Source: an uncultured Paracoccaceae bacterium (GTDB taxonomy: Bacteria; Pseudomonadota; Alphaproteobacteria; Rhodobacterales; Rhodobacteraceae). From it: a stretch of 12,839 bases of DNA. Shown piece after piece: positions 1-7,904 of the stretch. The stretch's first letter is position 1. Each line of letters begins with the position of its first letter. The translations under genes and the position numbers were made by a program. The notes below the pieces were generated by a model that saw nothing but the letters and a program-made list of their open reading frames with translations, was not told the DNA's origin and did no database searches. The DNA lies in the NCBI GenBank assembly GCA_937132145.1, contig CAKZNY010000413.1, forward strand, positions 1 through 12,839, written 5' to 3'.

Positions 1-468
1 GATGATGAAGGTGGCAGTGACGGATTCTGCGATGAACAGCCAGCCGACGTACCCGAGGGCGGTTTGGGCGGCGCGTACACCCAAGCCATCAATCAATGAG
101 TAAGCTGCGATCATGGCACCTGTTGCCAGCGCAGTTAGCACGACCAAGGGCGGGGTTGCGCCGCGAAACACGTCGCCAGCCATCATGAATATGCCTGCAG
201 AGGCCAGAAGGATGCCGGCCCATGCGGCGGGGGGCAGGGTCTCGGCTGCGAACACCTGTGCGCCAAGTGCCACCAAAACCGGGGACATACCGCGTGCAAT
301 CGGGTAGACTAGGGACAGATCACCGAGGCGGTAGGAATGGTAGAGCAGGAAGTAATATCCGAAGTGGATAACCGTGGAGCCAACGATAAAAGGCCAGCTT
401 TCCGGCGCAGGGACCGGATATATTATAACAAGGATGAAGAGAACGATGGAGATGGCTGTTAGGGTCAT
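1..468 (-). CDS. EamA/DMT-family permease, apparently missing its N-terminal helix; runs off the window
   Basis: This is a hydrophobic membrane protein of the EamA (drug/metabolite transporter) superfamily, which exports small metabolites across the inner membrane; the substrate cannot be told. The 156 codons visible here read through to base 1. They contain several transmembrane segments and the family-like stretches PAPESWPFI, GDLSLVYPIARGMSPVLVAL and AAWAGILLASAGI. Members of this subfamily normally begin with a helix containing HASWNA about 40 residues before the SWPF position. Here the first ATG falls in what should be helix 2, an in-frame TAA lies immediately upstream of it, and only a weak GGCGG precedes it. 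No remnant of the missing helix is visible in the 55 bp to phnY. The gene is therefore probably 5'-truncated, perhaps by the rearrangement that placed the phn operon here. The family call is firm; whether it makes a working protein is doubtful. Confidence 0.75.
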   Translation of the reverse strand, partial: MTLTAISIVLFILVIIYPVPAPESWPFIVGSTVIHFGYYFLLYHSYRLGDLSLVYPIARGMSPVLVALGAQVFAAETLPPAAWAGILLASAGIFMMAGDVFRGATPPLVVLTALATGAMIAAYSLIDGLGVRAAQTALGYVGWLFIAESVTATFII

Positions 469-491
469 TTAGCCGCCCGAATTGGGGGGAG

Positions 492-512
492 GCCCCGCAG
501 CAAGTGCGGGGC
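492..512 (-). terminator. Hairpin downstream of phnY, candidate operon terminator
   Basis: A perfect 8-bp inverted repeat, GCCCCGCA / TGCGGGGC, encloses a 5-base loop. It sits 11 bp past the phnY stop and before the permease fragment. On the transcribed (minus) strand it is followed by a C-rich run rather than a T tract, so it is not a textbook intrinsic terminator. The position and strong GC stem still make it the likely 3' end of the phnWAY transcript. Confidence 0.5.
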
Positions 513-523
513 GTCTTTGGAAA

Positions 524-1975
524 TCAGTCCCAGGGCAACGAGAATGTTTTGACGTTTGTAAAACTTTTCATCGCCTCTATAACGCCTTCTTTATACCCGT
601 TTCCGCTGTCTTTAATGCCGCCGAAGGGAGACATTTCAATGCGGTATCCGGGGACTTCCCAGATGTTCACGGTCCCTACAACAAGGTTTTTGATATAGGA
701 CTGCATACGTCTGAAATCGTTGGTGCAAACGCCGGACGACAGGCCAAAAGCGGTGGAGTTGGAGATTTTCATAACCGCCTCGTCATCGTCAGGCACGCGA
801 ATAATCGGGATGATTGGCCCGAATGTTTCCTCCATAACCAGCTCGCTTTCGTGGGGGACGTAATCCACAACGATTGGCGGCAGCAACGCGCCTTGGCGGC
901 CGGGGTTATACAAGATTTTAGCGCCCTGTTTTTCCGCCATATAGACACGGTTTTCGAAAACTTCCGCCGCTTCGGCGTGGATGACCGTGCCAAGGTCGAC
1001 CGTCGGGTCCATCGGATCGCCGAAAGTCAGCTTTTTGGCGCGCTCAACGACCAGCTCGACGAATTTATCTGCGACGCTTTCCTGACACAGGATGCGTTTC
1101 ACCGCAGTGCAGCGTTGGCCCGAATTTTTCGTGGCACCCGCAACAGCTAGATCGGCGGCCTTTGCAAGGTCATCGTCTGACAGGTCGTTGCAGATAATCA
1201 GCGGGTCATTTCCGCCAAGTTCAAGAACCTGCCGTTTATAGACGGCTTTGGCGGCAATCATTTTACCAACAGGGACGCCGCCAGTGAAGGTCACCAGTTC
1301 GATGTGCTCGTTCGTAATCATTTCGTCGCCGATGTCTTGTGGCCAACCGGTCACAACGGAAAGCATTTCTGGTGGCAGGCCTGCCTCGTAAATCGCGTCG
1401 GCCAGCCAGATTGCGGTCAGGGGGGTCAGTTCGGTCGGCTTCACCACGATGCAGTTGTTCGTGGCGATGGCGGGCGCGATTTTATGCGAGACCATGTTTA
1501 ACGGGTGGTTAAACGGTGTGATTGCGGAAATCACCCGCAACGGTTCGCGCATGGTGAAAATCTTCCGCGCTTTGCCGTGCGGGGTTAAATCACACGAGAA
1601 AATCTCGCCGTCGTCGTGGATGCACAACTGCCCCGCAAGGGTGTAAACGTCAAACGCACGGCCGCATTCGTAGAGCGCATCGCTGATCGAAATGCCCAGT
1701 TCGGCGGTAATGATCGGGGCGAGTTCCTCTTTGCGCTCATCGATGATTTGCGCGACGTTCAGCAAAATTCTCTGCCGCTCGTAACGGGTCAAGGTCGGCT
1801 TGTAGTTCGCGCCAATTTCAAACGCTTCGCGTGCGTGTTCAGCCGTGCCGGCGGGAACCGAGCCGATCACTTCGCCGGTATAGGGGTAGCGCACCTCGAT
1901 ACGCGCGACCGTGTCAACTTTGCGGCCTGCAATACGCATGGATTCGTGGCGCATTTCAATGGGGGCTTTGCTCAT
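524..1975 (-). CDS. phnY: Phosphonoacetaldehyde dehydrogenase PhnY
   Basis: This cytosolic NAD(P)+-dependent aldehyde dehydrogenase oxidises phosphonoacetaldehyde to phosphonoacetate, the second step of PhnW-PhnY-PhnA degradation of AEP. The 483-residue product has the ALDH fold throughout: TPFNHPLN with Asn156 for the oxyanion hole, the FTGG cofactor turn near 230, general base Glu252 in LELGG, and nucleophile Cys289 in GQRCTAVKR. Arg106, Arg288 and Arg445 match the phosphonate-binding arginines I recall for S. meliloti PhnY (108, 290, 447), all at an offset of two, as are the Cys and Glu. That separates it from generic aldehyde dehydrogenases. The start is the ATG at 1975, which has GGAG five bases upstream and lies 13 bp after the phnA stop. 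The frame stays open to 2107, but the extra 44 residues would lie inside phnA and have no ALDH character. Confidence 0.95.
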   Translation of the reverse strand: MSKAPIEMRHESMRIAGRKVDTVARIEVRYPYTGEVIGSVPAGTAEHAREAFEIGANYKPTLTRYERQRILLNVAQIIDERKEELAPIITAELGISISDALYECGRAFDVYTLAGQLCIHDDGEIFSCDLTPHGKARKIFTMREPLRVISAITPFNHPLNMVSHKIAPAIATNNCIVVKPTELTPLTAIWLADAIYEAGLPPEMLSVVTGWPQDIGDEMITNEHIELVTFTGGVPVGKMIAAKAVYKRQVLELGGNDPLIICNDLSDDDLAKAADLAVAGATKNSGQRCTAVKRILCQESVADKFVELVVERAKKLTFGDPMDPTVDLGTVIHAEAAEVFENRVYMAEKQGAKILYNPGRQGALLPPIVVDYVPHESELVMEETFGPIIPIIRVPDDDEAVMKISNSTAFGLSSGVCTNDFRRMQSYIKNLVVGTVNIWEVPGYRIEMSPFGGIKDSGNGYKEGVIEAMKSFTNVKTFSLPWD

Positions 1976-1988
1976 TATATGGCTCCGG

Positions 1989-3233
1989 TCAAAGGGCTGC
2001 GGCGGTCGTTGCATAGAAGAACGCATCAAAATTTCGCAACTCCGGCGCGTCGCCCAAATCAATAACGCGATTGACGATAAAAGGCACGCGTTGTTCGTGC
2101 AGTCCACCGTGGGAGCGAAGCGGCTCGTTCAACGCGGCCAAATCGTGGCGATGCTCCGATGTGCCGATGGTGATGTTTTCACCCGAAGTCAAAACGATAT
2201 CGCCGATACGGTCCGCAGGCAGCTCGAACCGTTTGACGGCTTCTTCGCGGGTTATAGCCGTCTCGATTCCGTCGATTTCCAGCAGGCGCTTCAGAATATC
2301 GGCGCGATCCGTTCCCGCTGGCAGATACGCGGTCGCGAACGACCCGAGCGCGCCGTGGTGAACAACGTAAGGGTCGGTGATTGGCAGGATGACCCGCGCG
2401 GCGGCCTCGCCCAGCCATTCATCGAGCGTGTCCTGGATGTAAATAACGCTCGGCGAGCCGTCCGCGTGGTGTTTTGGCTTCATGCCGTGGTCCGCAGTAA
2501 CGACGATGGCCGCGCCCATTTCATCAAGCTGGCCAAGGTATTTGTCGAACATTTCATAAAAGTCGTTGGCCTGCTTGACGCCCGGTGCGTATTTGTGCTG
2601 CACGAAATCCGTCGTGGTCAAATACATCAAATCCGGTTTCCATTCGGCCAGCAGTTTCACGCCCGCAGCGAAAACGAATTCGGACAAGCCTGCCGAGTAT
2701 ACCTCCGGCACGTCCATGCCCAGCCACGCGCTGGCGTTATCAATGCCGTGCTCGGTTATGTTGGCGATATCAGAGCGCTCGGCCGAGAAACACATGGCGC
2801 GGTCTTGGTCGAATTCCAGTTCGGCCCCCAGAAGCGCGCGTAATTTGTCTTTGGCGGTGACGATGGCCACTTTGGCGCCCGCGTCATAGAATTTTTTGAA
2901 AATCGTCGGGGCGCGCAGGAAACGCACGTCGTTCATCATGACTTCTTTGCCGGTTTCAGGCTCGTACAGGTAGTTACCGCAGATGCCGTGAACCGATGGC
3001 GGGCGACCGGTTGCGATTGACAGATTGTTGGGGTTTGTGAACGACGGAATAACGCTGTGGGCGAAACGAACGGTGCCCGTTTCTTTGATGCGCGCAAGGT
3101 TTGGCATCAAGCCGGCGCTGATGGCCTCGTCCAGATATGCAGGCTCGCATCCGTCCAGACAGATCGCAATCGCGGTGGTTTTCGGGACGGGGTAGGTACG
3201 GCCGTTGGCGACGACCGGGGCTTGAATTGTCAT
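1989..3233 (-). CDS. phnA: Phosphonoacetate hydrolase PhnA
   Basis: This zinc-dependent hydrolase cleaves the C-P bond of phosphonoacetate to give acetate and inorganic phosphate, the last step of the pathway. It belongs to the alkaline phosphatase superfamily and is 414 residues long, with no signal peptide, so it should be cytosolic. The metal ligands and nucleophile are all visible: Asp27 (ICLDGCEP), Thr66 (PSFTNPNN, nucleophile), Asp209 and His213 (TTTDFVQHK), Asp248 and His249 (TADHGMK), and His375 (RSHGG). These sit two residues before the positions I remember for S. meliloti PhnA (29, 68, 211, 215, 250, 251, 377). Lysines in VTAKDK probably contact substrate. The ATG is preceded by AGAGGA at a 9-base distance and lies 22 bp after the phnW stop; phnY follows 13 bp later, so the three genes form one operon. 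Confidence 0.96.
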   Translation of the reverse strand: MTIQAPVVANGRTYPVPKTTAIAICLDGCEPAYLDEAISAGLMPNLARIKETGTVRFAHSVIPSFTNPNNLSIATGRPPSVHGICGNYLYEPETGKEVMMNDVRFLRAPTIFKKFYDAGAKVAIVTAKDKLRALLGAELEFDQDRAMCFSAERSDIANITEHGIDNASAWLGMDVPEVYSAGLSEFVFAAGVKLLAEWKPDLMYLTTTDFVQHKYAPGVKQANDFYEMFDKYLGQLDEMGAAIVVTADHGMKPKHHADGSPSVIYIQDTLDEWLGEAAARVILPITDPYVVHHGALGSFATAYLPAGTDRADILKRLLEIDGIETAITREEAVKRFELPADRIGDIVLTSGENITIGTSEHRHDLAALNEPLRSHGGLHEQRVPFIVNRVIDLGDAPELRNFDAFFYATTAAAL

Positions 3234-3255
3234 GAATTTTGTTCCTCTGGGCTAA

Positions 3256-4432
3256 TCAGGCGGCGAGCTTGGCTTGTTCAACCAGTGCGATTTCAGGAGG
3301 GGCGGCGGTATCGACACCCATCTCGGATAATGTCTCGGCGGCGGCGGTCACGACTTGGCGCATGACGCCTTCGTCCATCTGACCGATGCAACCGATGCGG
3401 AAGCTGTCCACGACGGTTAGCTTACCGGGGTAAATTATGAAACCTTTAGATTTCATCGATTCGTAAAACGCATTGAAGCCGAAGTTTTTATGCGCAGGGC
3501 AGAAGAATGTGACGATGATCGGCGACATCCAGCGGTCTTTGAGCAGGGTCTCGAAGCCCAGTTCCCGCATGCCTTTTACCACAACATCGCGGTTGTTTGT
3601 GTAGCGTGCGCCACGGGCCTCGACCCCGCCTTCAAGCTTGTGGGCGCGGAGGGCCTCGAGGAATGCGACGACCACATGGGTTGGCGGGGTAAACCGCCAT
3701 TGGCCAGTTTTGTTCATGTGCGCCCACTGCGCGTGTATGTCCAACGACAGCGAATGGCTACGGCCTTTGGCAGCCTCAAGTTCATCCTTGCGGGCGATAA
3801 TGAAGCCAAAACCGGGGACGCCTTCGATGCATTTATTGGCCGATGAAACCATAGCCACGTAAGGGATTTCGTTGAAGTCGAGGGGCACCGCACCAAAGGC
3901 GCTCATGCTGTCCACAAGCAGTTTTCGGCCACAGGCCTTAACTGCGTCCGAGATCTCTTTGATAGGGTTGAGAATGCCGGAAGATGTCTCGCAATGCACA
4001 ACGACAACGTGGGTGATTGCGGGGTCAGCACTGATGGCTGCGATGACTTCGGGACCGCGCGGTGGCAGGTAATCACCCTTGTCGATGACGGTGTGGGCGC
4101 GGTTAAGGTATTCCAGCGTTTGTACGATACGCAGGCCGTAAGTGCCGTTGCTGAGGACCAACCTTGCCGTCTCGTGGCACGAAGGATGCCAGCATGGCTT
4201 CGACCGAAAAACTGCCGCTGCCTTGCATGGGGACGCAATCCAGAACGCCTTGGGTGTCGCCTGTCAGGGCCAAAAGGCCTTCCCGCATTTCGGCTGTCAG
4301 GGCGCGAAACTCGCTGTCCCAGCTGCCCCAATCCCGAAGCATCGCTTCTTTGGTTCTGGCGGAGGTCGTCAGAGGACCGGGGGTCAGAAGGTACGGTTCG
4401 CCCATTTTGGGGGCCATAATCGCGTTGGACAT
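3256..4432 (-). pseudogene. phnW: 2-aminoethylphosphonate:pyruvate transaminase PhnW, interrupted by a frameshift
   Basis: PhnW is a PLP-dependent class V aminotransferase that converts AEP and pyruvate to phosphonoacetaldehyde and L-alanine, the entry step of the pathway. The N-terminal part (4432 to about 4160) carries [10 protein letters not shown] and [13 protein letters not shown]; the frame then shifts, and the rest continues with [30 protein letters not shown] and SSANKCIEGVPGFGF. In the corrected protein (about 392 aa) the PLP-binding Lys is near 201 and its partner Asp near 175, the same 26-residue spacing I recall for Salmonella PhnW (Lys194, Asp168). The break lies at 4159-4165, where the coding strand reads AAGGTTGGTC. 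Loss of two T from a former GTTTTGG restores the usual K-V-L-V-L spacing; a one-base insertion would leave it a residue short. AAAGGA seven bases before the ATG is a good ribosome site. With phnA and phnY intact, a recent mutation or a sequencing error are both possible. Confidence 0.9.
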
Positions 4433-4537
4433 CTCACGTTCCTTTGCACCAGAATTAAGTGTACCTTTAGTCTAGACAAAGTATTTGTAAAATCGTTAAT
4501 TCGTATCATACCATCGATTTAACTTATAGGTAAATTC
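4433..4537. promoter_or_regulatory. Divergent phnW / lysR promoter-operator region
   Basis: This 105-bp AT-rich gap separates the divergent phnWAY operon and the lysR gene, the classic arrangement for a LysR regulator and its target. It contains the perfect 8-bp palindrome GTCTAGAC at 4470-4477, with further symmetric TT/AA positions just outside it and a T-N11-A spacing (T4467 to A4479) as expected of LysR boxes, although such short matches are common. Promoter hexamers for phnW are only weakly recognisable on the minus strand (TTTACA or TTGTCT upstream of TA-rich sequence). The regulatory role is inferred from layout; exact sites are not established. Confidence 0.6.
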
Positions 4538-5404
4538 ATGCGCTATGTTCAGCTTCGGGCTTTTCACAATGTCGCAATCCACGGCGGGTTTTCCCGCGCA
4601 GCAGAGGCGCTGTTTTTAACGCAGCCGGCGATCTCGGACCAGATACGCAAGCTTGAGGAGCAATACGATGTGCTGCTGTTCAACCGTCACAAAAAGCAAG
4701 TCAAACTGACAACCGCAGGCGAGGCGTTGCTGGAGATCACCAACCGTCTTTTCGAGGTTGAGCGCCAAGCGCAAGATTTGTTATCGGAAACCAGCAGCCT
4801 TAGCTCGGGGGTTTTGCGGATCATCGCGGATTCGGCGCACCACGTTAATCCGATTTTGGGGCGGTTCCGCGCCAAATATCCCCGCATCAAGGTTTCCATG
4901 CGCTCGGCCAATACCGAAGGTGTGATCAATGCGCTTTACGCTTATGAGGCGGATGTGGGGGTGCTGGGCGAGGTTCCACAAAACGCCGAAATCAACGTGC
5001 AAATCCTTGGTACATCCGAGATTGTTGCCTTCGCCGCCAAAACCTTCACGCGGGACAGTCGCGATAGATTGAGCTTTGACGATCTGACCCACCTGCCGCT
5101 GGTTTTCCGCGAGCGTGGCTCTAAAACGCGGCAAAAGTTGCAGGTGGCGGCGAAGAAGGCAGGGGCGCCGCTTGCGGCCATGATCGTGGTGGAAGGGCGC
5201 GAAGCCGTGCGCGAGATTGTGGCTTCGGGGGCGGCCATAGGGTTTGTTTCAGCCGCAGAATACGGCCATGATGACCGCTTCCGTTTGATCCAGCTAGAAG
5301 GCCCCGCGATTGAGATGGACGAGGCCTTGATTTGCCTGCGCGAACGCAGCCGAGGTAAACTGGTGGCGGCGTTTATGGAGCTTGCCGCAGAAATAACGGA
5401 TTAA
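4538..5404 (+). CDS. LysR-family transcriptional regulator, probable activator of phnWAY
   Basis: The 288-residue protein has normal LysR length. The N-terminal winged helix-turn-helix covers about residues 1-60 (FSRAAEALFLTQPAISDQI, then KLEEQYDVLLFNR), a linker helix follows to about 88, and a periplasmic-binding-protein-like effector domain fills the rest (GVLRIIADSAHHVNPIL, ADVGVLGE, GAAIGFVSAAEYG). It is the only plus-strand gene and is divergent from phnW, so it most likely senses AEP or a pathway intermediate and activates the phn operon. In Pseudomonas fluorescens 23F the LysR protein PhnR similarly controls phnA with substrate rather than phosphate starvation as the signal; extending that here is inference. 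The ATG has only a weak TAGG seven bases upstream. Its TAA overlaps the stop codon of the convergent Na+/Pi carrier, so no conventional terminator fits between them. Confidence 0.9.
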   Translation: MRYVQLRAFHNVAIHGGFSRAAEALFLTQPAISDQIRKLEEQYDVLLFNRHKKQVKLTTAGEALLEITNRLFEVERQAQDLLSETSSLSSGVLRIIADSAHHVNPILGRFRAKYPRIKVSMRSANTEGVINALYAYEADVGVLGEVPQNAEINVQILGTSEIVAFAAKTFTRDSRDRLSFDDLTHLPLVFRERGSKTRQKLQVAAKKAGAPLAAMIVVEGREAVREIVASGAAIGFVSAAEYGHDDRFRLIQLEGPAIEMDEALICLRERSRGKLVAAFMELAAEITD

Positions 5405-7119
5405 TCGTCGTCGTCATCATCGTCATTGTTGTCGTCACCATCGTGGCTGTGCTCCGGTCCCATTGTTCCAATCAGTCGGGTTTGCAAAAGCTGGCCACTT
5501 TTGAACAAGATCGGATAAGCAACCGAGGCGAACAGCGAGTTCAACTCTTTCAGGTTTCGCAGGGTCTCCAGATGGATGTTGCTGCTGTCAAAACTGATTT
5601 CCCCGCCTTCACGCAAACGTTTTAGATGTTGTTTGCGGCTTCTACGCTCCATCGCGGCCATTTCGGTTTTCTCTTCGATCAGGGTCCGCGCGGCCTCGAG
5701 ATCGTCGGAAATCAACACGCTGAACGCCAGCTTGATGTTGCAAATAACCCGCTCGTGCAGGGTTACGAGTTCATTCCAGCCTTGCTTGGAAAACTCCAGA
5801 TTTTTGAGGTTTTTGGATTCAGCCAGCACCAGTAAACGCTTGGCAACGATGTCTCCGGCGTTTTCCAGATTGATCGAAAACTCGGCCAGATCACGCGCGC
5901 GTTTGGCATCGGCTTTAGTCAGATCGCCGCGTTGCAGTTCGGCTACATAGCGGCGAATGTCGGAGAAGGTGGAATTCACTTCAAGATCCATTTTGCGGAC
6001 TTTTTCCATCCGCTCCTTGTCGAAATTTTTGTAAAGCTCCATAACCGGATGCACCATAACCTCTACGATCTGGCCCATGCGCAGCACCTCGCGGGTGACG
6101 CCGGAAAGGGCCAGTTTAGGGGAGTTCAGGACGCTGCGGTCAAGGGCGCTCATCGGTTTGTAGATGTCGGTTTTGCCATTTTCCGATGGTTCCGGCATCA
6201 GCAAAGCCAGTGGTTTTTCCATAAGCTTTGTGAACGGCAGGCCAATAACCAGTAATAAAAAATTGAACGACAAATGGACGTTTACCAAATATTGCCCCGG
6301 ACCGAAGCTGTCGAAAATCGACAAAACAGGTGTCAGGTTTACGAGAAACAGTGCCATAACGGCGGCCGTTCCGCGCAGCATGAAGTTGCCAACCGGAATG
6401 CGACGGGAAAACTCGCTCATACCGCGGGACAACCATACCGGCAAAATAGCACCGCCAAGGTTGGCGCCCAACACCAGGGAGACGCCGGCCTCGACCGGTA
6501 AAACCTGCAGGATGACGAGGGTCACAAACAGCAGAATCGCCGCGACGCTGGAGTGCATAATGAAAGCCAAAGCCGCGCCAATCAGGAACGAGGTGATGTA
6601 CTCGGACCCAAGGTAGCTAGCCATGGCGGGCAGCATTTCGCTCTCGCGGATTGGCTCGCTGGCGGCCCCGATCATTTGCAAGGATACAAGAATAAACCCA
6701 ATGCCCAGCAGGATTCGGCCGGCTTGGCGCAGGCTGCGTTTTTCGGTTTTCAGGAACAACCAGCCACCGATGGCCAGCAGGAAGGGCACCATCCAGTCCA
6801 GATCAAACGACAAGATTTGAATGACCAGCGCCGAGCCAAGGTCTGCCCCCAGTACAATCGCCAAACCGCTAGCTATCGTGAGGAATCCACCAGCGGCAAA
6901 CCCCGTTGCCAGCAAGGCCGTCGCGGTGGAACTTTGCAGAACGATCGCTAGCAACATCCCTATGAAGGCAGTCTGGATCCGGTTGCGTTTCTCATTGGTC
7001 ATCATGCGTTTGAACGACGGCCCCATGGCCCGCTCAATGCCGGTTTGCACCATACGCACGGCGAACAGCAGCAACATGGTTGCGCCCGCAAGATTCAGGA
7101 AAAAGGTAAGAACGCTCAT
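5401..7119 (-). CDS. Na+/phosphate cotransporter with PhoU-like cytosolic domain (NptA/YjbB type)
   Basis: This 572-residue inner-membrane carrier belongs to the Na+/Pi cotransporter (SLC34-like) family, whose bacterial members move phosphate with sodium; YjbB of E. coli has been linked to phosphate export. The membrane half (about 1-305) shows the duplicated family signature: QSSTAT (62-67) with GADLGSA (91-97) in the first repeat, and HSSVAA (189-194) with GANLGGA (218-224) in the second, where His replaces the usual Gln. A charged helical PhoU-like region follows from about 340 to 545. The C-terminus is odd, ending in a run of Asp with two Asn after PEHSHDGD. The ATG overlaps the upstream phosphatase stop (ATGA) and has a strong GGAGGT five bases upstream. 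It is the last gene of the deoR operon and converges on lysR with overlapping stop codons. Transport direction cannot be told from sequence. Confidence 0.9.
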   Translation of the reverse strand: MSVLTFFLNLAGATMLLLFAVRMVQTGIERAMGPSFKRMMTNEKRNRIQTAFIGMLLAIVLQSSTATALLATGFAAGGFLTIASGLAIVLGADLGSALVIQILSFDLDWMVPFLLAIGGWLFLKTEKRSLRQAGRILLGIGFILVSLQMIGAASEPIRESEMLPAMASYLGSEYITSFLIGAALAFIMHSSVAAILLFVTLVILQVLPVEAGVSLVLGANLGGAILPVWLSRGMSEFSRRIPVGNFMLRGTAAVMALFLVNLTPVLSIFDSFGPGQYLVNVHLSFNFLLLVIGLPFTKLMEKPLALLMPEPSENGKTDIYKPMSALDRSVLNSPKLALSGVTREVLRMGQIVEVMVHPVMELYKNFDKERMEKVRKMDLEVNSTFSDIRRYVAELQRGDLTKADAKRARDLAEFSINLENAGDIVAKRLLVLAESKNLKNLEFSKQGWNELVTLHERVICNIKLAFSVLISDDLEAARTLIEEKTEMAAMERRSRKQHLKRLREGGEISFDSSNIHLETLRNLKELNSLFASVAYPILFKSGQLLQTRLIGTMGPEHSHDGDDNNDDDDDDD

Positions 7120-7904
7120 GCGGCACCTCCAACGGTTTCAATGAGTTGCGCTAGTAGTTCGGGCGTTGCAGCACTTAGCACGCGCCCGTCGGAATGTATG
7201 GTTAACGGGTTGCCCTGCCAGTCGGTCATAAGACCACCGGCAGCCTCGATCAATGCGACGATGGGCAGGTAGTCGTAGGGTTGCAGGTTGCAATCAACCA
7301 CCGCATCAATGTACCCCGCCGCGACCAGTGCATGGGGATAACAATCATAGGACATTCGGCGGTTCTTGCCAGCCTTCAGCAGCTTGGCGAATACGTCCGG
7401 GTATTGTGACACCATCGTTTCGGTCTCGTTAATGTACAGCGTGGCAGCGGCCAAATCGGTTTGCGAGGAAACCGTAATCGGCAGCCCGTTCATACGCGCC
7501 CCAACGCCCGCCTGTCCGATGTAAACCTCGTTCAGGGCCGGCATTGCGACGATGCCAAGTACAGGCTTGCCTTGATCAACCAGCCCAAGCAACATTCCAA
7601 ACAGCGGCATGCCCGATATGAACGAGCGCGTGCCGTCAATAGGATCAACCACCCAGAAGGTTTCCGCATCAAGGTTTTCGCCGCCAAACTCCTCACCCAG
7701 AATTCCGAAATCAGGGTAAGCGGCGGATAGGGACTTACGGATTTGGGCCTCGACATTTTTGTCAGCCACAGTGACGGGACTTTCGTCGCTCTTTGTTTCG
7801 ACCTCCAGCAACTGGCGGAAATAGGACATCGCGGTCGTGGATGCCTCATTCACGGTTTTCAACGCGAGGTCAGCAACCTGTTGATGCGTATCTTGAAAGT
7901 TCAT
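7116..7904 (-). CDS. Inositol-monophosphatase-family phosphatase (histidinol-phosphatase-like)
   Basis: This Mg2+-dependent, Li+-sensitive-type phosphomonoesterase has 262 residues, the normal length for the family. The metal-binding motifs are complete: Glu71 in GEEFG, Asp87 and Asp90 in VVDPIDGTRSF, and Asp211 in LQPYDYLP ahead of ALIEAAGG. The usual Trp-Asp at the last motif is Tyr-Asp here, a form I associate with HisN-type histidinol-phosphatases and related sugar-phosphate phosphatases of alphaproteobacteria, so the substrate could be histidinol phosphate, inositol phosphate or another small phosphate ester. No his genes are near. It overlaps deoR upstream and the Na+/Pi carrier downstream by four bases each (ATGA), so all three are probably translationally coupled. 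That suggests a role in releasing Pi from an organophosphate under control of the DeoR protein. Family certain, substrate unknown. Confidence 0.87.
   Translation of the reverse strand: MNFQDTHQQVADLALKTVNEASTTAMSYFRQLLEVETKSDESPVTVADKNVEAQIRKSLSAAYPDFGILGEEFGGENLDAETFWVVDPIDGTRSFISGMPLFGMLLGLVDQGKPVLGIVAMPALNEVYIGQAGVGARMNGLPITVSSQTDLAAATLYINETETMVSQYPDVFAKLLKAGKNRRMSYDCYPHALVAAGYIDAVVDCNLQPYDYLPIVALIEAAGGLMTDWQGNPLTIHSDGRVLSAATPELLAQLIETVGGAA

Noticed and set aside
482..1150. Long plus-strand open frame of 222 codons opposite phnY
   Set aside because: It is antisense to the conserved ALDH gene, has no protein-like motifs, and no ribosome site supports it.
1976..2107. Extended PhnY start at 2107
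   Set aside because: The extra residues overlap phnA and do not resemble the ALDH N-terminus; the ATG at 1975 has a GGAG site and gives a length near that I recall for S. meliloti PhnY.
1911..2843. 310-codon plus-strand open frame opposite phnA
   Set aside because: It is a shadow of phnA, caused by codon bias; composition is Arg/His/Val rich without any domain I recognise.
4159..4165. Programmed ribosomal frameshift in phnW
   Set aside because: There is no slippery heptamer or downstream stem that I can see, and PhnW needs no such control; a two-base loss explains the break more simply.
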